Source of the DNA: Candidatus Poseidonia sp.
Lineage (GTDB): Archaea; Thermoplasmatota; Poseidoniia; Poseidoniales; Poseidoniaceae
Length of the DNA: 15,530 bases
NCBI GenBank assembly: GCA_023254365.1
Contig: JALRLQ010000017.1
Span: forward strand, 1 to 15,530
Direction of reading: 5' to 3'
The position numbers were made by a program, and so were the translations under genes. Of this stretch, positions 8,364-15,530 are shown piece by piece. The notes under the pieces were generated by a model. It searched no databases. It had not been told where the DNA came from and saw only the letters and a list, made by a program, of their open reading frames with translations. Every line of letters starts with the position of its first letter. The stretch's first letter is position 1.

Positions 8364-10484
8364 ATGAGCGATATGAACGAGGGGTCACAAGAATCGGTGG
8401 CGCCTCACGTGGCCTTTTTGGCGCACGAAACGCCTCGTCCCGGACAACTTGAGATGATACAAGACGGGATTCGAGCGTTGGAAAAGGGTCGCTTTCACCT
8501 CGCTGCCGCCCCCACGGGCATCGGCAAAACAGCGGCTTCACTGGCAGCGGCCTTGCAAGTAGCCAGTGTTCAACCCCAGAAGAAAACGGTGTTCTTCCTC
8601 ACTTCACGACAAACCCAACACCGCATTGTGGTCGACACGGTACGCAGCATCAATCAACGCCGAAACGGCATGGCGCCGGTGCGGCTGGTCGATATGGTGG
8701 GTCAAGCCGGGATGTGTGTCCAACCTTTTGCCAAGGAATCACCCTTGGTGTTCTCCTTGTTGTGCAGTCAGGCCCGCAAAACTCGGTCCTGCAAACCATG
8801 GATCACAGCTGCTCCTGGACTCAAGCGCCGGATATTGGCATCCCCGCTGCACGTTGACGAGTTGGTGGGCATCACCCAAACCCACACCGAAAACGGCGTC
8901 CCTGCCCAAACATGCCCGTGGAAAGCGGCACGAGAAGCGGTCAGTGGTGCCGATGTGTTCGTTGGCGACTACAACCACCTGTTTGACGACGGGGTTCGTG
9001 AATCAAGCCTCAAGGCGATGGGGCTTGCACTTGAGGACATCTTCATCATCGTTGATGAAGCCCACAACCTCCCCGACCGTATCCGTATGACACTCGAAAA
9101 ACGACTTACGCAGACCATGGTTCGCAATGCTCAAATCGAACTCGAGGAGTATGCAGGCTTGCTCGCTGAGGCGATGAAGTCGCCGGGTGGAGAGCAATTT
9201 GCACCCTCACAAGCGTTGGCACAATGGGCCTTTGATGTTCTGAAGGCCTCTCGCAGCGGTTTTGTCCGCTTGTTTGAGAACCTGCGAAGTTCGCTTCGAG
9301 GAAAAGACGAGGAATGTCAGGTCGCCGTTGATGACCTCCTGAACGTGTTTCATCGAGCGTGCGACGAAGTGGCCGGAACCACAGGTCAACAGCAACTGGC
9401 GGCCACGACGACCACGCATCCAGCCGTCGAAGTCGCCGTTCGCATTCATCAGCTGCGGGATGTTTTGTCGAGCGTTGATGTTGACATGGAAGCGGGAGAT
9501 GACGGGAATCCAATGGAGCCCAACGCCCACAAGGTCGCTGAAATCTTGGACTGCCTGCTCCGCTTTGGCTCGACAAGCGCCCTGACCATGGTCTACGACA
9601 CCAAGGGCAAAGACGGTCGAATCACCACGCATTTGCTCGACCCCGGCCTGGTGTCTCAGCCGGTGTTCGAACAATCGGCTGGTGCATTGCTGATGTCGGG
9701 CACGCTCTACCCGCCCAGCATGTACGCCAACATCCTCGGCCTGCCCGAGAACCGAACAACAGCCGTCGCCTATCCCTCACCGTTTGCCGCCATGCGCCGA
9801 CCCGTGTTGGTGGCAACCGATGTCACCACGAAGTACACCGAACGCAGTCCGGAAAACACGGCAGCGATACGCAACCACATCCAAGCCCTCATCAACGCCA
9901 GTCCCGGGAACGTCGCCGTGTTTGCACCCTCGTATGCCATGCTCAACGAGATCGTTCTCGAGGGGCATTTCACCGGAGTGCGTCGAGTGCTTGGTGAGCA
10001 ACGGGATTGGACCAAAGCCGACCTTGACCAAATCGTGGACACCTTGCTGGCTGAGAAAGCGGCTGGTGGGAAAATCCTGCTCGCAGGTGTGTTTGGCGCA
10101 CGCCTTTCTGAAGGCGTGGATTACCACAGCGGTGCTCTTGACGCCGTAGCTTGTATTGGCATTCCAAACTCGCCGCCCTCTGTTCTTTCAACCTCCTTGA
10201 AGACCTACGCTGAAGACAGATTTGGCCGCAACCTCGCATGGCGTTACACGGTATCGCAACCGGCCATCAACGCCATCTTGCAAGCCATGGGCAGACCCAT
10301 ACGTTCGGTCGGCGATCGAGCGTTGATCCTCCTCCTCGATCGTCGCGTGACCGAGCGAACCTACACAACGTGTTTCCCGGCAGACCTTCGCATGAATGAA
10401 TCTGGAGAGCCCAACACCACGCTCCGGTTTGCCAAGCGATTTTTCGCCCGGGTTCATCGAGATGGCTCGATGGCTGAGGAGTAA
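8364..10484 (+). CDS. XPD/DinG-type superfamily 2 DNA helicase with iron-sulfur cysteines
   Basis: This 706-residue predicted ATP-dependent 5'-3' DNA helicase belongs to the Rad3/XPD/DinG group, which acts in DNA repair or unwinding of blocked structures. Motifs in order: PRPGQLEMI at about 24-32, Walker A APTGIGKT at 49-56, motif Ia FFLTSRQTQ at about 77-85, DEAH at 231-234, motif V region GVFGARLSEGVDY, and motif VI QAMGRPIR at about 640-647. Between Walker A and DEAH are four cysteines, at about 118, 134, 143 and 184, the last in QTCPW. This is the arrangement that holds the 4Fe-4S cluster in XPD and many DinG proteins. An Arch-like insertion of about 200 residues follows DEAH. Length and motifs are complete. 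Archaeal XPD proteins are usually somewhat shorter (about 550-650), so I do not choose between xpd and dinG. It may be co-transcribed with the next gene. Confidence 0.93.
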   Translation: MSDMNEGSQESVAPHVAFLAHETPRPGQLEMIQDGIRALEKGRFHLAAAPTGIGKTAASLAAALQVASVQPQKKTVFFLTSRQTQHRIVVDTVRSINQRRNGMAPVRLVDMVGQAGMCVQPFAKESPLVFSLLCSQARKTRSCKPWITAAPGLKRRILASPLHVDELVGITQTHTENGVPAQTCPWKAAREAVSGADVFVGDYNHLFDDGVRESSLKAMGLALEDIFIIVDEAHNLPDRIRMTLEKRLTQTMVRNAQIELEEYAGLLAEAMKSPGGEQFAPSQALAQWAFDVLKASRSGFVRLFENLRSSLRGKDEECQVAVDDLLNVFHRACDEVAGTTGQQQLAATTTTHPAVEVAVRIHQLRDVLSSVDVDMEAGDDGNPMEPNAHKVAEILDCLLRFGSTSALTMVYDTKGKDGRITTHLLDPGLVSQPVFEQSAGALLMSGTLYPPSMYANILGLPENRTTAVAYPSPFAAMRRPVLVATDVTTKYTERSPENTAAIRNHIQALINASPGNVAVFAPSYAMLNEIVLEGHFTGVRRVLGEQRDWTKADLDQIVDTLLAEKAAGGKILLAGVFGARLSEGVDYHSGALDAVACIGIPNSPPSVLSTSLKTYAEDRFGRNLAWRYTVSQPAINAILQAMGRPIRSVGDRALILLLDRRVTERTYTTCFPADLRMNESGEPNTTLRFAKRFFARVHRDGSMAEE

Positions 10485-10503
10485 ACCGTGTCCGAAGGTT
10501 CAT

Positions 10504-10998
10504 GTGGGCTCGTTGGTTGCAAATTCCATGGACGAATGGAAACCGCTGGACATCTCGACCGCATCCGAAGACGCGGAACCCTCGATGGACGTACGCACCA
10601 CGGGTTTGCAAACCGATGCTGCAACCCTTCAGGCTGAGTTTGAGTCCATTCCCAATCACTTGAGTGAAGTGAAGCAACGGCACCTGGAAGTTCTGGTCAC
10701 GGCCGGCATGCTGCCGGAAACAGGCCTTGCCGAAACCCATCCCGAACGCGCCCTCGCCTGGGTCGTCAGCGGGATCAACGGACGATTGAATCCCGACGGA
10801 TTGACCATTCCGCTGCTCGGAGCACAACCCGACCAGGTCCACCTCCAAACCAAAACGACGGAAGAAGGGACGCTGGTTCAGTTGAGCGTCGAGGACGGTG
10901 ATGCTCCTCCGCTCGTTCGGGACCTACCCCTTCCTGCCGAGGCGGCCACACACCTCCAAGCGAGCTTCGTTGACGGTCACCTGCACCTGCGCTGGTGA
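10504..10998 (+). CDS. Conserved-looking small protein, unknown function
   Basis: The gene encodes about 164 residues from the GTG at 10504, which has GAAGGT just upstream, or 156 from the ATG at 10528. The product is acidic and soluble, with no signal or membrane helix. The middle is helical (AATLQAEFESI, SEVKQRHLEVLVTAGMLP, HPERALAWVVSGINGRL). The end is strand-like, with alternating polar and hydrophobic residues (VHLQTKTTEEGTLVQLSVEDG, ATHLQASFVDGHLHLRW). I recognise no family. It lies just after the helicase gene in the same direction, so it may share its mRNA and possibly its pathway. The start is uncertain: the best ribosome site at this junction, GAGGAG at 10475-10480, points to a GTG at 10488 in another frame. 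The stop is 3 bases from the end of the convergent surface-protein gene. Confidence 0.68.
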   Translation: MGSLVANSMDEWKPLDISTASEDAEPSMDVRTTGLQTDAATLQAEFESIPNHLSEVKQRHLEVLVTAGMLPETGLAETHPERALAWVVSGINGRLNPDGLTIPLLGAQPDQVHLQTKTTEEGTLVQLSVEDGDAPPLVRDLPLPAEAATHLQASFVDGHLHLRW

Positions 10999-11001
10999 GA
11001 C

Positions 11002-14000
11002 TCAACGTTGCGGAATCGATTGGATTTGTGCGATTTCACCGCTCATTCGGGTCAGGGCTTGAACGGCCACTTCCTGATGTTGAGCGCCCATTTCTTCACG
11101 GCTGTATCGGGCCATTTCGAAGGTGTTGTCCAGAGCAGTGAGTGCCTCTTCTGAAACGCCTTGCAGCGCTTGACGAATAGCGAATTCAAATTCACGAACG
11201 GTCTCAAAGTCACGACGCAAGAAGCCGCGTTGCTGAAGCAGACCACAGAGGTCCTGATAACAGGTAAAGATCGCTTCACGAATGGCATCACCGGCCGCCA
11301 ACAATTCAGCGGTGTAAGCAAAGACTTCTGCGGCGTCCTTGAGCAAGTCGTCGGCCATCCTCTTTCGGCGGTAAAGCGCAACACCACCAGCAACAAGGGC
11401 AGCCAGCAACACGACCAAGGCGTAGGACCACCAAGGCGTCTGTACCTGTTCCTCTGCGTAAGCGTAGGACGGAGCAAAGCCTTGCTGGCGAGTGGCGTTG
11501 AAGGCTTGCAGCGACTCTTGGGAGAGACGCACATCGTTGATGACGATGTCCAAGTACAATTCGCCCCACCAGTCTGCATCCCCGTAGGAAGGCGTGGAGT
11601 TGAAGCCGATGTTGACTCGGCCGTTGTCATCGGTGAGCCAGTTCTTGAACGTGAGTTGCTCGCCACTCGAGTTGTAGAGATACACCGAGACGCTGATGCC
11701 TTGGAGGCCTGCCTTGGTGTCTTGAGCGGTGATGGTGACCGTTCCTCCAACCTTTTCTTGCTCGCCTTCGACCACATCGTTGAGATTGACCGTGATGTCA
11801 GCGTTCACGTTGACGAGGACAAACCTGCTAATGCTGGCGGCGTTCAAGTAACGAGAGTCGTTGCGAGCGACATCAACGTGGAAGTATTGGCCGCCCACTT
11901 CAAGCCAGTACGGAGCCGTTGACGTGAGTGAGAAGTTGCCGTTCGACCACTCCACGGTGGTTGGGTTGAAACAGCGAGCGCCTTCTCGTTGGTTGTTGCA
12001 GTCGGAACCGTTTCCAATGTACAGCTCCAGATCTTCGAAAATCTCACCTGCGCCACCGATTTCCTGAACCGAACCGACATAGAGAATCGGAGAGAAGATG
12101 CTGTCGGAGCGTGTCACTTGGACGCTTGACTGGCCGTCGATTTGAATGAGGACATCGGCCCATACTCGGACACTGGCCTCTGCGGAGGCTTCGAGGTGGG
12201 CTTGTGTTCCCGCATAGTGAACACGGATGGTGTGCTCTCCACGGTCCAAATCCATCGTCGCTTGGACGGTGGCGCTCCACACGCCGTCAGCACCGGTGGT
12301 GGTGGTCAGCAGCGCAACGTTGTCCATGCTGATGAGCAACTCCATGCCCTCCAAGCCAATGCGGTCAACGGTGTCAAAGTCGTAGAGGCGGCCGCTCAGT
12401 TCCCATGTGTCGCCACGGGTTGCATCAATGCCATCCTCGAACAGAAGGGTGACCCATGAGCGATGCGACATGAAGAACGTCGCATTACCGGTGCCTTCTC
12501 GATAGTAACCTTGTGGGGCCACTTCTGCAAACAACGTACGGTTACCGATGTCGAAGATATCGGGAACAATCCACTCGTAGGCAAAGTCACCGTTGTTGTC
12601 CGTGAACACAGCGGCGATCATGATGCCCTCAACCACCAATTGAACCTCATGGTTCGCAACACCGACAAGTTGGTTGTCGACAACAGAACCGGTGATGAAC
12701 ACGGTTTCGTTGACGGCGACTGGACTTGAAATGTCAACCGTCACCAAGACCGGGCTGTAGATTTCCCACAATCCTGAGGCGTTGCTGGGGAGGTAGGCCA
12801 CCGTACCGGTGAATCGTGTTTCAAGGGCCACCGGGCCGAGCGGTGCATCGGCGGGGACGGGGTGAACAGCGGTGAACAAGCCATTGTCATCCGTGGTGGT
12901 GTTGGTCAACCAAACACCGCCGAGCCAAATCTCAATGGTCATGTTGGCCAACTCGTTGTCGACCACGTCAAGCAGACGGCCTTGGATGGTCATCGTCGTC
13001 TCGCGGTCTGCGTCGCCCGTGGCAGTGATGAGCAAAATCTTGGTCGGGACGCTCACGTTGAATTGAACAGTGGCCGAACTCGGGAGGTAATACTCCGGGT
13101 TGTTGATGTCACCGAAACCGACCGGGTCAACCCATTCTCGTCCGCCTCTGAACTCAATACCAATTTGATGCGGCCCAGCCGAGGTTCCCTCAGGCAAGGT
13201 GTAGGCGAAAGCGTAGGAACCGTCAGTGCTGTTGGTTTCCATGCTGGCGACGGGAATACCATCGATCAGGAGATGAACCACGGCTGTGGCGTTCATGCCG
13301 TTGGCTTGCAAAACCAGACCGAGGTCGTCGAGCAGGGTGCCGTTCACAACGAGAACATCACCGGCGACCAACACATCGGGCGCACTCGAAATCACCGTAT
13401 CGGTGGCGCCCAGAACGACGAACGTCGTGGTTGCGTTGGTACCGAGCACACCCGTGGTGCCAGCGATACCGGCGTAGGTTGCGTGCATGTCGGTTGGCCC
13501 GACACTCATGTTGGCGGGAACGGTGAGGTTCCCCCAAGCGGTGCCGTTGGCAGCGGTGATGACCGTGATTTGCACCGGCGAGGCGTCGCCGAGAGTCGCC
13601 GTCAAGGAGACCACGATGCTTTGATTGGCCAGAGGAATACCCTGGTTGTCCCGAAGCAACACCGAGAACGGAACGGGGGTGCCCCGGTCGGTTCGGTCGT
13701 TCAACGAGGGTTGCCCAATGCCATCGAGTGATGGGCGGATGAAGTTCATGATCGAGAACCCTCGGGAATCGAAGGAGGTGTTGTTTTGTGAGCCAACATA
13801 GAAGTTCACGTTCGGGATGTAGGACACTTCCAGAAGATGGGTGCCTGCGGCAAAGGTTTCGCTCAACCGCAAGGTAGCGTTCCAGTAACCATCCTGTCCA
13901 ATCGCACCACCGGTGACGGTAAAGCCGCTGGGCAGTCCGTCAATGGCGAACAGGGCGTTGGCGTTGGGCAACGTCGTGTTGTCACGCTGAACCAGCCCTG

Positions 14001-15530
14001 AACCGTTGTCGGAAACAATCTGCCCCGACACGTTGAACGATGTTCCTGCAACCGGGTTGGCCGTGATGGCATCAACCACCATGAAGGTCAACGAACGAAC
14101 GGTGATGCTGGTCATGTTGGCGCTGGTGCTCAAGAGATCGGACGAACCGTTGTAGACCATTTGGACAACGATGAGCCCGAGCGGGTGGTCGTAGGGAATG
14201 GTGTAGGTGAAGTTCGCAAAGCCCTCAGGATCCGTGATTTGCGGTGAAAGCCAGGTCTCGTGGAAGCGGAGCCCAACCTCGTAGTTCGAAAGCGGAGCAA
14301 ACATGTCCGAAGCTTCAACCAACTTTGCCGACATGTTCACGCTGTTGCCACGGTTGATGACCACGGCGTTCAACGGAACGAGGTTCTCAAGGCGTGAAAC
14401 ACCCATCACCTGAATTGGCGCCTGAGCACTGGCCGTGAGGTAGAACGGCGAGGATTCGTTGACCACCGAAATGACGAGCGTGTGAGGGCCGCGGGTGGTG
14501 CCGTTGTTGGCGGTATCCGTCGGTACGGTCATGTTGAAGCTCCCGTTGAGGGTGGTGGCGTAGTTGGACAGCAGCAACTCCTCTGGATTCTCCAGCCAGA
14601 ACACGTCCAAGCGGACGGCGGAAATCAGAGGTCGTGATGCGTTTTCGGAATCTTGCACCTGCCCGACGACGTTGAATGGAACACCGGCGGTCACCGTCGT
14701 TGGAACGGTGATGATGTTGACGTTGCTGACCACCTGCACGGTGACGTTGATGACCGTCCCGTTTCCATAGCGCCGTGTGTTGCCGGCAGAAAGCGCGGCC
14801 GATAAGTCGTCCTGGACGATGATACCAACATCGTAGAACCCTGGTTCAATTCCAGACGGCGTGAAGGAATGGGTGGCATTGCCTTCGGCGTCGGAAGCGA
14901 CCGTGGCGAGAGAGACGTTGGTGTTGCCATAATCCCAGATGAACTCAACGGAGGCTGATGACACGTTGGAGCCATCGGCTACATCGGTGATCTTCGCCGT
15001 GAAATCAACGGTGTCGTTCATTTCAACGATGTAGGCGGATTGTTCAGCCTCGACCACAAACTCCGTCACGATGCCCGCTTCGATGGAAATCTGACTTGGT
15101 GGAGCCGGAGGTTGGGCGGAATCAACGTAGGCATAGTATGCACCACCCGCAGGTGCGAGCGTGATGAAGTCGAAATCAAGGACGAATTCATACACGCCTG
15201 AAGCCAACGTGGTCGGCATCTGAATGGGGATGTCAAACGCCCCGGTGGTGTTGTTGAGCGAGGCTTGTGCGATGTCAAGGGGGCCCTCTTGCGTGACGAG
15301 GCTCACGAAGATGAGCGTGTCGTTACCGACCACGGGCGTCAAATGGACAGAATCAAAGATATCACCAAACAGCCGGGTTGAATTGCCCATGTAGGTCCAG
15401 TCCTGACCGACCGAGAGGTTCCAGTCAATGTCGGCCTGAACCCGCATGGTTCCGTTACCGGTGGACGGCTGATAGAACGTCGAACCGTTGAAGGAGATGC
15501 CAAGGGGATAATCGCCGGCAAACAGGTTGG
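11002..15530 (-). CDS. Giant Ig-repeat surface protein with membrane anchor and DUF4129-like cytoplasmic domain (N-terminus outside window)
   Basis: The frame is open to the right edge, so the gene is partial at its 5' end; at least 1508 residues are seen. An in-frame Met at 15447 is internal. The outer part is about eleven Ig-like beta-sandwich units of 90-120 residues, each with a pattern like G-x-x-F-N-V-S-G-x-V-x-D-D, then T-x-D-x-G-x-Y/F and a closing strand. They are dense in N-glycosylation sequons (NGT, NTT, NMS, NAT and others). A membrane helix (SYALVVLLAALVAGGVAL) is encoded at about 11374-11433, followed by the basic YRRKR. The last 123 residues are cytoplasmic and helical, with REAIFTCYQDLCGLLQQRG, an ETVREFEFAIRQAL segment and NTFEMARYS. 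This matches the pattern of DUF4129, often found at the end of transglutaminase-like proteins. A transglutaminase or other catalytic domain, if any, would lie outside the window. A role in the cell envelope or surface attachment is inferred. Confidence 0.85.
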   Translation of the reverse strand, partial: NLFAGDYPLGISFNGSTFYQPSTGNGTMRVQADIDWNLSVGQDWTYMGNSTRLFGDIFDSVHLTPVVGNDTLIFVSLVTQEGPLDIAQASLNNTTGAFDIPIQMPTTLASGVYEFVLDFDFITLAPAGGAYYAYVDSAQPPAPPSQISIEAGIVTEFVVEAEQSAYIVEMNDTVDFTAKITDVADGSNVSSASVEFIWDYGNTNVSLATVASDAEGNATHSFTPSGIEPGFYDVGIIVQDDLSAALSAGNTRRYGNGTVINVTVQVVSNVNIITVPTTVTAGVPFNVVGQVQDSENASRPLISAVRLDVFWLENPEELLLSNYATTLNGSFNMTVPTDTANNGTTRGPHTLVISVVNESSPFYLTASAQAPIQVMGVSRLENLVPLNAVVINRGNSVNMSAKLVEASDMFAPLSNYEVGLRFHETWLSPQITDPEGFANFTYTIPYDHPLGLIVVQMVYNGSSDLLSTSANMTSITVRSLTFMVVDAITANPVAGTSFNVSGQIVSDNGSGLVQRDNTTLPNANALFAIDGLPSGFTVTGGAIGQDGYWNATLRLSETFAAGTHLLEVSYIPNVNFYVGSQNNTSFDSRGFSIMNFIRPSLDGIGQPSLNDRTDRGTPVPFSVLLRDNQGIPLANQSIVVSLTATLGDASPVQITVITAANGTAWGNLTVPANMSVGPTDMHATYAGIAGTTGVLGTNATTTFVVLGATDTVISSAPDVLVAGDVLVVNGTLLDDLGLVLQANGMNATAVVHLLIDGIPVASMETNSTDGSYAFAYTLPEGTSAGPHQIGIEFRGGREWVDPVGFGDINNPEYYLPSSATVQFNVSVPTKILLITATGDADRETTMTIQGRLLDVVDNELANMTIEIWLGGVWLTNTTTDDNGLFTAVHPVPADAPLGPVALETRFTGTVAYLPSNASGLWEIYSPVLVTVDISSPVAVNETVFITGSVVDNQLVGVANHEVQLVVEGIMIAAVFTDNNGDFAYEWIVPDIFDIGNRTLFAEVAPQGYYREGTGNATFFMSHRSWVTLLFEDGIDATRGDTWELSGRLYDFDTVDRIGLEGMELLISMDNVALLTTTTGADGVWSATVQATMDLDRGEHTIRVHYAGTQAHLEASAEASVRVWADVLIQIDGQSSVQVTRSDSIFSPILYVGSVQEIGGAGEIFEDLELYIGNGSDCNNQREGARCFNPTTVEWSNGNFSLTSTAPYWLEVGGQYFHVDVARNDSRYLNAASISRFVLVNVNADITVNLNDVVEGEQEKVGGTVTITAQDTKAGLQGISVSVYLYNSSGEQLTFKNWLTDDNGRVNIGFNSTPSYGDADWWGELYLDIVINDVRLSQESLQAFNATRQQGFAPSYAYAEEQVQTPWWSYALVVLLAALVAGGVALYRRKRMADDLLKDAAEVFAYTAELLAAGDAIREAIFTCYQDLCGLLQQRGFLRRDFETVREFEFAIRQALQGVSEEALTALDNTFEMARYSREEMGAQHQEVAVQALTRMSGEIAQIQSIPQR

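Noticed and set aside
8072..8452. 126-codon ORF across the structured gap
   Set aside because: No ribosome site, and it would overlap the first 89 bases of the helicase in another frame.
12862..13731. 289-codon plus-strand ORF opposite the Ig-repeat protein
   Set aside because: Composition shadow of the real minus-strand gene; no ribosome site and an implausible product.

Overview
The window most likely comes from a planktonic euryarchaeon of Marine Group II (Poseidoniales) type; the lineage is inferred. The left edge carries an archaeal RNA polymerase subunit A'' gene followed directly by ribosomal protein L30e, a pairing typical of archaea. Several genes have purine-rich Shine-Dalgarno sites, one promoter has a recognisable TATA box, and there are two very large secreted, membrane-anchored proteins rich in Asp/DGDG repeats or N-glycosylation sequons. 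That surface-protein style (DPTQW, DGDGYGDN, GTS..DR.GC blocks) fits Poseidoniales.

Layout. 2-1833 (+): the end of the transcription/translation cluster (rpoA2, rpl30e). 1843-5602 (+): a large surface protein (predicted seven-bladed beta-propeller, thrombospondin type 3-like calcium-binding repeats, transmembrane anchor, Pro/Gln/Tyr-rich cytoplasmic tail), then a small two-helix membrane protein. 5587-7598 (-): a bacterial-type NADP glutamate dehydrogenase, and upstream of it a small acidic protein made of two TerB-like helical repeats. 7656-8030 (+): a ribbon-helix-helix DNA-binding protein transcribed divergently from the acidic protein; the gap between them holds a TATA box and a GACA/TGTC palindrome that could be its operator. 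8031-8363: the only long stretch without a convincing gene. 8364-10998 (+): an XPD/DinG-type helicase with four cysteines positioned for an iron-sulfur cluster, then a small gene of unknown function. 11002-15530 (-): a giant surface protein of about eleven Ig-like units, a membrane helix and a cytoplasmic DUF4129-like domain; its N-terminus lies beyond the right edge.

The most unusual region is 8062-8335. Within about 270 bases there are at least six hairpins, including perfect 7-, 7-, 6- and 9-bp stems. The 7-nt loops of two of them (8157-8163 and 8219-8225) are exact reverse complements, so a kissing-loop interaction is possible. I do not recognise it as RNase P, SRP or tRNA. It could be an undescribed structured RNA, a leader of the helicase mRNA, or a patch of short palindromic repeats.

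The genes do not form one pathway. The window joins the end of a conserved housekeeping cluster to cell-surface, nitrogen-assimilation, small-regulator and DNA-repair genes in short units of alternating direction, with convergent genes overlapping by 16 bp or separated by 3 bp.
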